Assembly (NCBI GenBank): GCA_035711845.1
Contig: DASTBU010000062.1
Coordinates: forward strand, 29,700-93,699
Origin: DASTBU01 sp035711845
GTDB taxonomy: Bacteria; Acidobacteriota; Vicinamibacteria; Vicinamibacterales; 2-12-FULL-66-21
Direction: 5' to 3'
DNA length: 64,000 nucleotides
Numbering within the stretch: the stretch's first letter is position 1; every line of letters begins with the position of its first letter. Of the stretch, positions 42,163 to 52,538 are shown in pieces. A model generated the notes under the pieces. That model searched no databases. It had not been told where the DNA came from and saw only the letters and a program-made list of their open reading frames with translations. The position numbers were made by a program, and so were the translations under genes.

Positions 42163-42461
42163 GACGCTCGATGATTACCAGGATCATGCCGACCGCACCC
42201 GTGCCGCGTCGGTTGGCGGATGCCGTCAGAAAACGGGCAAAATTCGACCCGGTCGGCGGGGGCCAGCGAAGCACGGCGCAGCCGATCTCGACGTGCGGGC
42301 GTGATCTACCGCCACAGGGCAGATCAAAGTCGCCGCGTCGCATACCTTGGCGGTCGCCGCGAATGGCCCGGTCGAATCACCGTGGTGTGCTACGATCGAG
42401 GGTAGTCGCTGCCACGGCCCCTCGCGGCCTGCTCGGAAGCTCCCACCTGATTTCGCAGGGA
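42163..42461. other. Leader region of the ABC-F gene
   Basis: 299 bp between a divergent secreted-protein gene and the ABC-F start. TACGAT at 42391-42396 could be a -10 element, but no good -35 precedes it. I see no leader peptide with a convincing ribosome-binding site and no gene. Confidence 0.35.
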
Positions 42462-44432
42462 ATGATTCAACTTTCGTCTCTCAGCAAGTCGTTCGGTGAC
42501 CGCGTCCTCCTCGACTCCGTCAACTGGCAGATAGACGACGGCGAGCGTGTGGGTCTCAGCGGGCCCAACGGCGCCGGCAAGACCACCCTACTCAGGATGC
42601 TCGCCGGCCTCGACGAGCCCGACACCGGATCGGTCATCAAGCCGTTCGGTCTGACGATCGGGTACCTCCCACAGGACGGCCTGACGCACGGCGGGCGCTC
42701 GCTGCTCGAGGAGGCCGGCCTCGCGTTCAAGCCGCTGCTGGACATGCGATCGGAGATCTCCGCCCTCGAAGAACGTCTTGGAGACGACATGCTTCCCGAG
42801 TCGGAGCACGTGGCGATGCTCGGCCGGTACAGCGAGTTGCAGGAAGAATTCCGCCGGCTCGAAGGCTACAGCATCGATCTCAAGATCAATACGGTCCTGC
42901 GGGGTCTCGGCTTCTCCGCCGACGACCTGCACAAGCCGAGCGAGACTTTCTCGGGCGGCTGGCAGATGCGTATCGCGCTGGCCAATCTGCTCCTCACCCG
43001 GCCCGGACTGCTGTTGCTCGACGAGCCCACGAACCACCTGGACCTCGAGGCCAGGAACTGGCTCGAAGAGTACCTCGCTGCCTATCCGCACGCGGTCATC
43101 CTGGTCTCGCACGATCGGTTCTTTCTCGACGCGGTGGTGACCCGCATCACCGAGATCGGCCTCCGCAAGCTCACTGACTACGTCGGCAACTACAGCGGAT
43201 ATCTGAAAGAACGCGACGCGCGCATGGAGCGGTTGCGACAGCAGAAGCGCGATCAGGACGATGAGATCGCCCGCATGGAAGCGTTCATCAATCGCTTCCG
43301 TTACCAGGCGACGAAAGCAGCCCAGGTCCAGAGCCGGATCAAGATGCTCGAGAAGATCGTGCCGATCGAGATCCCGCCCGAACGCAAGCGTGTCCACTTC
43401 TCGTTCCCCGCCTGCGCGAAGAGCGGCCGGACCGTCCTCGACCTGCGGAGCATCTCGAAGGCTTACGGCGCGCGCCGGGTGTTCGACGGCGTGGACCTCC
43501 ACATCGAGCGAGGCGATCGTATCGCGCTCATCGGACCGAACGGCGCGGGCAAGTCGACGCTCATGCGGATGCTCTCGGGCGTGGAGGCACCGGATCGCGG
43601 CACGCGGACCGAGGGGCACCAGGTCGTCATGCAGTACTTCGCGCAGGACGAAGCCACGCGCCTGGATCCGGCGCTGACGGTCTACCAGACGCTCGCCGGC
43701 GACGCGCCCCTGCACATGGTGCCGAACATTCGCAACATCCTCGGCGGGTTCCTCTTTTCGGGCGACGACGTCGACAAGCCGGTGCGCGTGTTGTCGGGAG
43801 GGGAACGGACACGGCTCGCGGTCGCGCGGATGCTGCTCCGCCCCTCCAACACGCTCCTGCTCGACGAGCCGACCAATCACCTCGATCTCGACTCGAAGGA
43901 TGTCCTGCTCGAGGCGCTCGAGGACTTCGGCGGCACCCTGATCTTCGTCTCGCACGACCGGTACTTCGTCGACAGGCTCGCCACGAAGGTCATCGAGATC
44001 GGCTCGGGCAAGGCGCTCGTGTATCCGGGTAACTACGAAGAGTTTCTCTGGAGCCGCAAACAGCGCGAATTGGCAGCCGCCACGCAACCGGTGCCCGATC
44101 CGCCGCGGCCCAAACCGGCCGCGGCGAAGCAGCCAACCGGCAGGGCCGTCGCGGCCGACCCGCCGATCTCGTACGAGGAGCGGAAGCGGCAGGAAGCACA
44201 GGCCCGGCGCCGGCGAAAGACCGAAGACACCCGGCGGAAGCGGCTCGAGGACCTCGAGGCCCGCATCGCCGATCGCGAGCAGGCCATCAAGGACATCGAA
44301 ACCTCGATGGCACGGCCCGGCTTTTACGACGACCGCGAGGCGGCCAGGCCGCTGATCGACCGGCACCAGGCCCTGATGTGGGAGGTCGGCGACTTGATGA
44401 ACCAGTGGGAGGCGCTGCAGACAGAATCGTAA
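42462..44432 (+). CDS. ABC-F family ATPase (Uup/YheS/EttA-like)
   Basis: About 656 residues from ATG 42462, where homology begins (MIQLSSLSKSFGDRVLLDSV). Two ABC domains: Walker A GPNGAGKTTL and GPNGAGKSTL, signature FSGGWQMR and LSGGERTRLAVARM, and LLLDEPTNHLDLE / LLLDEPTNHLDLD. The inter-domain P-site tRNA interaction motif helix (about 240-310, MERLRQQKRDQDDEIARMEA) separates them. No membrane domain. The charged C-terminal coiled coil resembles Uup/YheS-type tails. Family members act on ribosomes to relieve stalled or inhibited translation; some give antibiotic resistance, which cannot be judged here. Confidence 0.9.
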   Translation: MIQLSSLSKSFGDRVLLDSVNWQIDDGERVGLSGPNGAGKTTLLRMLAGLDEPDTGSVIKPFGLTIGYLPQDGLTHGGRSLLEEAGLAFKPLLDMRSEISALEERLGDDMLPESEHVAMLGRYSELQEEFRRLEGYSIDLKINTVLRGLGFSADDLHKPSETFSGGWQMRIALANLLLTRPGLLLLDEPTNHLDLEARNWLEEYLAAYPHAVILVSHDRFFLDAVVTRITEIGLRKLTDYVGNYSGYLKERDARMERLRQQKRDQDDEIARMEAFINRFRYQATKAAQVQSRIKMLEKIVPIEIPPERKRVHFSFPACAKSGRTVLDLRSISKAYGARRVFDGVDLHIERGDRIALIGPNGAGKSTLMRMLSGVEAPDRGTRTEGHQVVMQYFAQDEATRLDPALTVYQTLAGDAPLHMVPNIRNILGGFLFSGDDVDKPVRVLSGGERTRLAVARMLLRPSNTLLLDEPTNHLDLDSKDVLLEALEDFGGTLIFVSHDRYFVDRLATKVIEIGSGKALVYPGNYEEFLWSRKQRELAAATQPVPDPPRPKPAAAKQPTGRAVAADPPISYEERKRQEAQARRRRKTEDTRRKRLEDLEARIADREQAIKDIETSMARPGFYDDREAARPLIDRHQALMWEVGDLMNQWEALQTES

Positions 44433-44623
44433 TCGAGTGTCAAATCTGTAACGCCGCCTCGGCTCGCCGCACGCCCTTCTCGTCCAAAACGCCAGCGAAT
44501 CCAATCACTTCCGTCGGCTACCACGGGGTACATCCTTTGCCCCTGCTGGCCGGAGTCCTCCACTGGAGGTGCGGGCCGGCCAGCGGACTGCCCCGCCCGT
44601 GGGCGCTCCCGGTGGTACGGGGG

Positions 44624-44641
44624 GAGATGGCAAACCATCTC
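44624..44641 (+). promoter_or_regulatory. 7-bp stem-loop upstream of ntrB-like gene
   Basis: GAGATGG (44624-44630), loop CAAA, CCATCTC (44635-44641). Perfect short hairpin about 24 bp before the promoter described next; possible operator or end of an upstream transcript. Confidence 0.4.
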
Positions 44642-44664
44642 GTAACTCCAACATGGAAAGCAGC

Positions 44665-44693
44665 TTGGCTGAACAGGATCGGGCGCTTACAAT
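44665..44693 (+). promoter_or_regulatory. Probable promoter of the NtrB/NtrC-like pair
   Basis: TTGGCT (44665-44670), 17-bp spacer, TACAAT (44688-44693). It lies inside the upstream extension of the kinase reading frame and so supports initiation at ATG 44773 rather than at 44569 or 44653. Confidence 0.55.
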
Positions 44694-44772
44694 ATTGCCA
44701 GCTGATGTGCCCGCCGCAGACCCGGCCACTGCGGGTGCGACGGGCCGCGTCCGTCCGGCCCCCCTCGAATCT

Positions 44773-45942
44773 ATGTCGAAAGAACGGGCGATAGGGCGGC
44801 GGTCCACCCCTTCGATCCGGAAACCACTTGCGGCGCCCGTCGATGCTGACGTGGCTCCGGCTACCTTTTACCGCGACCTCGTCTGGAACCTGCGCAACGG
44901 TGTGCTGGCCGTCACTGCCGACGGCCGCGTGGCCGTCATGAACGAGGTCGCCTACAGGATCCTGGGGCTCCGGCCCAGGCCCGAAGACATCGGCCAGCCG
45001 TTCTCGCTGGTCCTGCAGGACCAGCCGGAAGTCGCCCGAATCGTGGCTGGTGCCTTCGAACTGTCGCACCTGCCCAATCGCGCGGAGCTCCGGCTGAAGG
45101 GCAGCGGCAAGGTCATCGGCTACACGTTGTCGCAGGTTCTCGACGCGCAGGGACTGCTGACGGGCGCCACGCTGTTCTTCAAGGACCTGACGCGCGTCGA
45201 GCAGCTCGAAGAGCGCGAGCGGCTCCGCGATCGCCTGGCCGCGCTCGGCGAGATGGCGGCCGCCATTGCCCACGAGGTCAAGAACCCGCTCGCCGGCATC
45301 GAAGTGATGGCCGGCCTCCTCAAGCGGCAGCTTCCCGATTCCCAGGACGCGCAGTCGATCCTCGGCGACATCATCAAAGAAGCGAAGATGGCCAACGCCA
45401 TCGTGCTCGAAGTGCTCGAGTTCGTCCGGCCGATCCGCCTGCAGGTCGAGCGGATCGCGCTCGCCGACGTCGTGCGCGACGCCATCGGCCTCGCCGAGAG
45501 TCACGTGTCTCGCGGCGACGTGCGGGTGGACGTCGGGTTGCCGGCCGATCTCGCGCCGATCCAGGGCGATCCGCACCAGCTGCGCCAGTTGTTCACCAAT
45601 CTGATGACGAATGCCTTCGAGGCACTCTCGGGGCATGGCTCGGTCTCGCTGACGGCGCTCCAGCTCGCCGAGGAAGAATCCCTGGCCGGCGAAGGCCACT
45701 CCGGGCCTTCGATCCAGGTTGACGTGCAGGACGATGGCCCGGGCGTGCCGGCGGACGTGATCGACCGGATCTTCAGCCCGTTTTTCACGACCAAGCCGCA
45801 AGGCTCCGGCCTGGGGCTCGCCATCGTGCGCAAGATCGTGGACGCCCACGACGGCCGGATCGACGTGCGGCCAAGGCCTGGCGGCGGCGCGCATTTCCGA
45901 GTGACGTTGCCGGTGTCGGGGAATCACCAGTTGTTTGGGTAG
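44773..45942 (+). CDS. NtrB-type PAS sensor histidine kinase
   Basis: 389 residues from ATG 44773, chosen because a good promoter sits just upstream; in-frame ATGs at 44569 and 44653 would add non-conserved sequence. PAS domain about 30-130 (NLRNGVLAVTADGRVAVMNE), HisKA with His167 in IAHEVKNPLAGIEVMAGLLK, HATPase_c with N box NLMTNAFEAL, DDGPGVPADV, and GSGLGLAIVRKIVDAHDG. No membrane helix. It is followed 52 bp downstream by an NtrC-type regulator, so they form a sigma-54 control pair; the signal is not necessarily nitrogen. Confidence 0.9.
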   Translation: MSKERAIGRRSTPSIRKPLAAPVDADVAPATFYRDLVWNLRNGVLAVTADGRVAVMNEVAYRILGLRPRPEDIGQPFSLVLQDQPEVARIVAGAFELSHLPNRAELRLKGSGKVIGYTLSQVLDAQGLLTGATLFFKDLTRVEQLEERERLRDRLAALGEMAAAIAHEVKNPLAGIEVMAGLLKRQLPDSQDAQSILGDIIKEAKMANAIVLEVLEFVRPIRLQVERIALADVVRDAIGLAESHVSRGDVRVDVGLPADLAPIQGDPHQLRQLFTNLMTNAFEALSGHGSVSLTALQLAEEESLAGEGHSGPSIQVDVQDDGPGVPADVIDRIFSPFFTTKPQGSGLGLAIVRKIVDAHDGRIDVRPRPGGGAHFRVTLPVSGNHQLFG

Positions 45943-45994
45943 TCCGGGACATGAGAGCAACTAAAGTCGGTTCGATACTGTGAGGGCAGAGAGC

Positions 45995-47401
<1,407 letters not shown>

Positions 47402-47520
47402 AAGAAATGCTGAATGCTGAATGCTGAATGCTGAATGCTGAATGCTGAATGATTCGACAATCGGCATTCAGTTGCGACATTTCATTCAGCACTCAGCATT
47501 CAGCATTCAGCATTTCACCG
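47402..47520. repeat. ATGCTGA heptamer array with inverted arm
   Basis: Fills the 119-bp convergent gap between the ntrC-like and xerC stops. Left arm: six uninterrupted GCTGAAT 7-mers (47408-47449). Right arm: CATTCAG/CACTCAG/CATTCAGCATTCAGCATTCAGC (about 47464-47514) in inverted orientation. The arms can pair along about 30 bp, with an imperfect middle. Possible bidirectional terminator. Confidence 0.92.
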
Positions 47521-48495
47521 TTACGCCTTCGGGTGCGCCTTCCGGTAGGTCTCGAGCAGCTGTGCGGCGTTGACGTGCGTGTAGCGTTGTGTGGTGCTCA
47601 GGCGCGAGTGGCCGAGCAGCTCCTGGATGGCCCGCAGATCCGCCCCGCGCTCGAGCAGGTGGGTCGCAAACGAGTGCCGCAGCGCGTGCGGGCTGATGCC
47701 GAAACGCGTGCTGCAAGCCGCGACATAGCGCTTCACGAGCCGATCCACGCTGCGCGACGACAACCTCGTGCCCTGATAGTTGAGAAACAGCGGGTCCCGC
47801 GTCCCGCGGCCACCCCGCCTGGCCACGCGGGGCCTGCGAGGTTGCGGCGCGCCCGAGGGCCGGAGGGTCTCGACAAGCGCCAGCCCGCGGAGCGCCTCCC
47901 AGTCCTGAAGCCAGGCGCGGATGGCGGCCTCCGCGGTCCTGTTGAACGGAACCAGACGCTCCTTTCCGCCCTTTCCCATCACGCGCACCACTCGCCCGCT
48001 CAGATTCACATCGTCTACGTCCAACCCGACCAGCTCGCTGAGACGCAGCCCCGACGCGTAGAAGAGCTCCAGGATCGCGCGATCCCTTCGGCCAAGGGGA
48101 TGCGACGCGTCCGGCATCTCCAGCAGCCGCGACATCTCGGCTTCCCCGAGATGCGGCGGCAGCTTCTGCTCCCGCTTCGGGGTTCCTACGAGCGCGGCAG
48201 GGTCGCCCTCGAGCACGCCTTCGCGTCGAAGGTATTTGCCGAACGTCCTGATGGCGGCCAGCTTCCGGGCAGCCGAGGCGCGGGAGTTTCCCCGCTGATG
48301 AAGCTCGGTCAGGAACTCACGGATGTGATGGTGGGTGAACTCGATGGTCCCGAGTTCCGTTCTTCTGCGACCCGCACGCGCCGCCAGGAAGGCGAGCAGC
48401 TGCGTCAGGTCGCTTTCGTAGGCGCGGACCGTGTTGACCGAGGCGTTTTCGTTGAGGCGGAGATGGTCGAGAAACTCCGCGAGCGCGTCCTTCAT
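47521..48495 (-). CDS. xerC: Tyrosine recombinase XerC-like
   Basis: 324 residues. N-terminal SAM-like core-binding domain (about 1-100) and a catalytic domain with the R-K-H-R-H-Y set: Arg in SGLRLSELVGLD, Lys in GKGGKERLVPF, HALRHSFATHLLERG, LGHSRLSTTQ, and nucleophile Tyr305 in RYTHVN. Such enzymes resolve chromosome dimers at dif. A basic Pro/Arg-rich insertion of about 25 residues (around 215-240) interrupts the catalytic domain and is not typical of XerC. Start overlaps the trmFO stop (ATGA), in the conserved topA-trmFO-xerC order. Confidence 0.93.
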   Translation of the reverse strand: MKDALAEFLDHLRLNENASVNTVRAYESDLTQLLAFLAARAGRRRTELGTIEFTHHHIREFLTELHQRGNSRASAARKLAAIRTFGKYLRREGVLEGDPAALVGTPKREQKLPPHLGEAEMSRLLEMPDASHPLGRRDRAILELFYASGLRLSELVGLDVDDVNLSGRVVRVMGKGGKERLVPFNRTAEAAIRAWLQDWEALRGLALVETLRPSGAPQPRRPRVARRGGRGTRDPLFLNYQGTRLSSRSVDRLVKRYVAACSTRFGISPHALRHSFATHLLERGADLRAIQELLGHSRLSTTQRYTHVNAAQLLETYRKAHPKA

Positions 48496-49976
48496 CGGCC
48501 CACCGGCTGCGGCTGGCGGTGATCGGAGGGCAGCGACGGGCGCAGAACGGAGGGCAAATCCTGCGTCCAGGCCTCCAGATCGGCAAGGGCGCGACGCGAC
48601 AAGGCGAGCTTGCGGGATTCCTTGCGGGTGAGCCGTCTGCCGTCGGCGGCCCTCGCGCGAGGCAGGCCGCGATCGTCGATGGTCGCCATGATCCCGAACG
48701 TGATGTTCGCCGGGTCGTAGTGGCTCGGATTGGCGTGGGAGACGTAGAACGCCAACGCGCCCATCGCCGTCGTGCGCGGCGGAACACTCAGCGGCTGTTC
48801 CATCGTCAGAGCCGCAGCGTTCCGGCCGGCCATGAGACCGGAGGCCGCCGACTCCACGTAGCCCTCGACGCCGGAGATCTGGCCCGCGAAGAACAGGTCG
48901 TCACGCTGCTTCGTCTGCCACGTTTCGCGCAGGACGGAAGGACCGTTGATGTAGGTGTTGCGGTGGATCATCCCGAAGCGGACGAACTCCGCGTGCTCCA
49001 GCCCGGGAATCAGCCGGAACACCTTCGGCTGCTCTCCCCACTTCAGCTGCGTCTGGAACCCGACCAGGCTGAAGTGATCGCCGGCGAGATTATCCTGGCG
49101 GAGCTGCACGGCGGCGTAGGGCTCGCGGCCGGTCCGCGGATCGACGAGGCCCACTGGCTTCATCGGGCCGAACCGGAGCGTGTCTACTCCCCGCCCGGCC
49201 ATGACCTCGATCGGCAGACATCCTTCGAAGAACTTCGCGGAGTCGAACTCGTGAAGCGATGCCTTCTCGGCCGACATGAGCGCCTCGTAGAACCGCCGAT
49301 ACTCGTCCTCGGTGAGCGGACAATTGAGGTAATCGCCTTCCCCGTCGTCCACCGAACAGGCGGACCCGGCGCCGCCTGTCGGGGTGCCGTTGGGCCGCGA
49401 CGCGGCGCCTGACCCCAGGCTGCGACCCCAGCGCGACGCCCTGAACACCCTGGACCTGTCGATCGACTCTGCGAGGACTATCGGGCTGATGGCGTCGTAG
49501 AAGTAGAGGTGATCGCCGCCGACCCGCGAGGCAATGTCGCGCGACAGCGCGTCGGAGGTCAGCGGACCCGTGGCGATGATGACCGGCCCCCCGGTGTTCC
49601 CGGGCACGGCGGGGACCTCGTCTCTGACGAGGGTGATCAGCGGATGGGAGGCCAGCGCGTCGGTCACCGTTCGAGAAAAGACATCGCGATCCACGGCGAG
49701 CGCCGCGCCCGCGGGCACGCGCGCCGCATCGGCCGCCCGCATCACGAGGGAGCCGAGCCGCCGCATCTCCTCCTTCAAGAGGCCAACCGCGTTATCGAGC
49801 TTGTCCCCGCGGAACGAGTTGCTGCAGACGAGCTCTGCGAGCCGATCGGTCTTGTGCACGGCGGTCGGCCGCACCGGACGCATCTCGTGCAGGATGACGG
49901 GAACCCCGAGGGAGGCGGCCTGCCAGGCCGCCTCGCTGCCGGCGAGACCGCCGCCGATGATGGTGATGGTAGTCAC
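48492..49976 (-). CDS. trmFO: TrmFO, folate/FAD-dependent tRNA (uracil-54-C5) methyltransferase
   Basis: 494 residues from GTG 49976. FAD-binding motif IIGGGLAGSEAAWQAA at residues 6-21, HEMRPVRPTAVHKTD, LVCSNSFRGDKLDNAVGLLKEEMRRLGS, and GQISGVEGYVESAASGL are TrmFO signatures. It makes ribothymidine at position 54 of tRNA using methylene-tetrahydrofolate. A Gly/Ser/Pro-rich insertion of about 25 residues (near 188-213) sits before DYLNCPLTEDEY, in a place where family members are usually continuous. Overlaps xerC; separated from topA by a 55-bp repeat. Confidence 0.95.
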   Translation of the reverse strand: MTTITIIGGGLAGSEAAWQAASLGVPVILHEMRPVRPTAVHKTDRLAELVCSNSFRGDKLDNAVGLLKEEMRRLGSLVMRAADAARVPAGAALAVDRDVFSRTVTDALASHPLITLVRDEVPAVPGNTGGPVIIATGPLTSDALSRDIASRVGGDHLYFYDAISPIVLAESIDRSRVFRASRWGRSLGSGAASRPNGTPTGGAGSACSVDDGEGDYLNCPLTEDEYRRFYEALMSAEKASLHEFDSAKFFEGCLPIEVMAGRGVDTLRFGPMKPVGLVDPRTGREPYAAVQLRQDNLAGDHFSLVGFQTQLKWGEQPKVFRLIPGLEHAEFVRFGMIHRNTYINGPSVLRETWQTKQRDDLFFAGQISGVEGYVESAASGLMAGRNAAALTMEQPLSVPPRTTAMGALAFYVSHANPSHYDPANITFGIMATIDDRGLPRARAADGRRLTRKESRKLALSRRALADLEAWTQDLPSVLRPSLPSDHRQPQPVGR

Positions 49977-50031
49977 GGGCTACTTGTCACGGGCTACTTG
50001 TCACGTACGTCGTACGTGATACGTGTCAGTA
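49977..50031. repeat. CTACTTGTCACGGG (2 x 7) array between topA and trmFO
   Basis: The 55-bp gap contains two CTACTTG-TCACGGG/TCACGTA pairs and then CGTCGTA, CGTGATA, CGTGTCA, all in 7-nt register. TCACGTACG...CGTACGTGA within it is also a perfect palindrome. It sits directly before the trmFO start on the - strand. Confidence 0.75.
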
Positions 50032-52488
50032 CTACGCCACCACCGCCTCCTCAACGTCGCGTGCGTACTTGCACTCCTCGTTGGTGCAGATCAGCTGACG
50101 GCCGTGGCGCTTCGTGATGCGCTCGACGAGGAACGGCGCGCCGCAGTCCGGGCACTTCTCGGGGACGGGCTTCTTCCAGAGCGTGAACTCGCAGTCGGGG
50201 TAGTTCGCGCAGCCGTAGAAGACCTTGCCGCGGCGTGATTTCTTTTCGACGACGTCGCCGCCGTCCTTCGGGCAGAGCACGCCCGTGGACTTCTGCTTCA
50301 CGTACCGGCACGCAGGGTAGTTGCTGCAGGCGGTGAATTCGCCGAACCGGCCGTGCTTCAGGACCAGGTTCGATCCGCACTTCGGACACGCCTCGTCGAG
50401 GATCTGATCGGGCCTGGCGGCGGTGAGGCCCTGCTTGGTCGCGATGATCTTCCTGGTCGTCTTGCACTCGGGATAGCCCGTGCACGCCAGGAACTGCCCG
50501 AACCGGCCGCGCTTGACCGCCATCGGCTTGCCACAGTTCTCGCACGTCTCCTCGATCTCCCCCTCGGCGCCCGGCTCGGGCGCTTCGAGCTCGCGCGTGT
50601 TCTCGCACTCCGGATACGCACTGCACGCGAGGAACAGCCCGAACCTGCCTGCCTTGATGACCATCGGCGAGCCGCACTTGTCGCACGCCACCGGCGGATC
50701 CGGCTCGACCCCTTCCTTGAGGTTGACCATCTCCTTTGCGGCCTTCTTGAGATCCTTCGCGAACTTCTTGTAGAAGCTCGACAGCGTCGACTCGTAGTCC
50801 TCGGTGCCCGCCTCGATCTTGTCGAGATCCTCTTCGAGGTTGCGCGTGTACTCGACATCGAGGATGTCGTCGAAGGCCGGGCTGAGGAGCTTCTCGACGA
50901 GCATCATGCCGAGCTGCGTCGGCTTGAAGCGCCCCTCGATCTTGTTGACGTACTCGCGTGCCTGGATCACGCTGATGATCGAGGCGTAGGTGCTGGGGCG
51001 GCCGATCCCATTCTCTTCGAGCGCCTTCACGAGCGTTGCCTCGCTGTAGCGCGGCGGCGGCTGCGTGAACTTCTGCTCGGGCCGCAGTTCCTGGAGCGCC
51101 AGCCGATCACCTTGCGAGAGCGGCGGCAGGACGCCGGACGCATCCTCCTCGTCAGGGCCGGCGGCATCGGGACCCGGACCCCCACTCCGCTGCTCGACCT
51201 CGAGCCCGACTTCCTGGTTGTAGACGATCAGCCAGCCGGCGAACTTGGGGACGGACCCCTTGACCCGGAAGAGATAGCTCTCGGCCGACGGCACCGAGGG
51301 AAGGGCATCGATGTCGACGGTCGTTTCGTCGAACGTCGCCGGCGGCATCTGCGACGTCACGAACCGGTTCCAGATCAGGCGGTAGAGGTAGTACTGATCC
51401 GCTGTGAGCTGCGCGCGCACCGCGTCGGGATGGTACTGCATCGACGTCGGACGGATCGCCTCGTGCGCGTCCTGCGCGTCGGCCTTGGCCCGGTAGAAGT
51501 TGGGCTTCTCGGGGACGTAGTCCGAGCCGTATCGCTGGCCGATGAACTCGCGCACCTCGGTCAGCGCCTGCTCCGACACGCGAGTGGAATCGGTTCGCAT
51601 GTAGGTGATCAGCCCGACTGCACCCTCCCCGGGCAGCTCGATCCCCTCGTAGAGCTGCTGCGCGACCATCATCGTCTTCTTGACCGGGAATCGCGACGCC
51701 TGCTGCAGCTTGCTGGTAATGAAGGGAGGCACCGCCCCCTTTTTGCGCTCCTTCGTGGTGACCGCGCTGACGACCCAGCTGGCGTCCTTCAGATCGAACA
51801 GGGCGGCATTGGCTTCCGCTTCGTTGCCAATCTTGAGGGTGTTGCCGCCGCGCTTGACCAGCCTCGCATCGAACTCGGGCGGCAGCGGTCCCCTCAGGTG
51901 CGCCGTGATGTACCAGTACTCCTCGGGCACGAACCGCTCGATTTCGCGCTCGCGATCGCAGACCAGCTTGAGCGCGACCGACTGGACCCGCCCGGCGCTC
52001 AGACCGCGGCGCACCTTGTCCCACAGGAGCGGGCTGATCTTGTACCCGACGAGCCGATCGAGGACCCGCCGCGCCTGCTGCGCGTCCACCATCTGCTTGT
52101 TGATGGTCGTCGGGTGCTCCATCGCGGCGAGGACGCCCTTCTTCGTGATCTCGTTGAACATCAGCCGGCGGATCTTCTTCCGGTTGCTCCGCCCGAGCTC
52201 CTCCGCCAGGTGCCACCCGATGGCCTCGCCTTCGCGGTCAGGGTCCGTCGCGACGAAAATCTCCTCGGCGTCCTTGGCAGCGTCCTTGAGGTCCTTGAGC
52301 ACTTTCTTTCGGCTCTCGATGACCTCGTAGGAGGGTTCGAACCCTTCCTCGATGTCCACGCCGAGTCTGCTCTTGGGCAGATCGCGGACGTGCCCCATCG
52401 AGGCCACGACCTTGTAGTTCCTGCCCAGATATTTATTGATGGTCTTCGCCTTTGCCGGCGACTCCACCACGACCAATGCCTTTGTCAT
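50032..52488 (-). CDS. topA: DNA topoisomerase I
   Basis: 818 residues. TOPRIM domain (ALVVVESPAKAKTINKYL, ATDPDREGEAIGWHL), type IA core with catalytic Tyr296 in GLITYMRTDSTR, and domain HEAIRPTS. It relaxes negative supercoils. The C-terminal tail has five zinc-ribbon-like units (CDKCGSP, CENCGKP, CPKCGSN, CPKDGGD, CPDCGAP, each paired with a second C-x6-C-like half). In the fourth, Asp replaces the second Cys, so zinc binding there is doubtful. Fifty bases separate it from dprA upstream. Confidence 0.97.
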   Translation of the reverse strand: MTKALVVVESPAKAKTINKYLGRNYKVVASMGHVRDLPKSRLGVDIEEGFEPSYEVIESRKKVLKDLKDAAKDAEEIFVATDPDREGEAIGWHLAEELGRSNRKKIRRLMFNEITKKGVLAAMEHPTTINKQMVDAQQARRVLDRLVGYKISPLLWDKVRRGLSAGRVQSVALKLVCDREREIERFVPEEYWYITAHLRGPLPPEFDARLVKRGGNTLKIGNEAEANAALFDLKDASWVVSAVTTKERKKGAVPPFITSKLQQASRFPVKKTMMVAQQLYEGIELPGEGAVGLITYMRTDSTRVSEQALTEVREFIGQRYGSDYVPEKPNFYRAKADAQDAHEAIRPTSMQYHPDAVRAQLTADQYYLYRLIWNRFVTSQMPPATFDETTVDIDALPSVPSAESYLFRVKGSVPKFAGWLIVYNQEVGLEVEQRSGGPGPDAAGPDEEDASGVLPPLSQGDRLALQELRPEQKFTQPPPRYSEATLVKALEENGIGRPSTYASIISVIQAREYVNKIEGRFKPTQLGMMLVEKLLSPAFDDILDVEYTRNLEEDLDKIEAGTEDYESTLSSFYKKFAKDLKKAAKEMVNLKEGVEPDPPVACDKCGSPMVIKAGRFGLFLACSAYPECENTRELEAPEPGAEGEIEETCENCGKPMAVKRGRFGQFLACTGYPECKTTRKIIATKQGLTAARPDQILDEACPKCGSNLVLKHGRFGEFTACSNYPACRYVKQKSTGVLCPKDGGDVVEKKSRRGKVFYGCANYPDCEFTLWKKPVPEKCPDCGAPFLVERITKRHGRQLICTNEECKYARDVEEAVVA

Positions 52489-52538
52489 ACCTTGACCTAA
52501 CCTTACCAGACCTTCTCCGCCCCCAAGGCGGAACCTCG

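Noticed and set aside
42391..42396. TACGAT as the ABC-F promoter -10
   Set aside because: No acceptable -35 hexamer at 16-18 bp upstream.
44671..44700. Sigma-54 promoter before the NtrB-like gene
   Set aside because: The GG and GC doublets are not at the required -24/-12 spacing; a sigma-70-type pair fits better.
50353..52500. Long open frame (715 codons) opposite topA
   Set aside because: Antisense shadow of a well-conserved gene; composition is Arg/Leu/His-rich without motifs.
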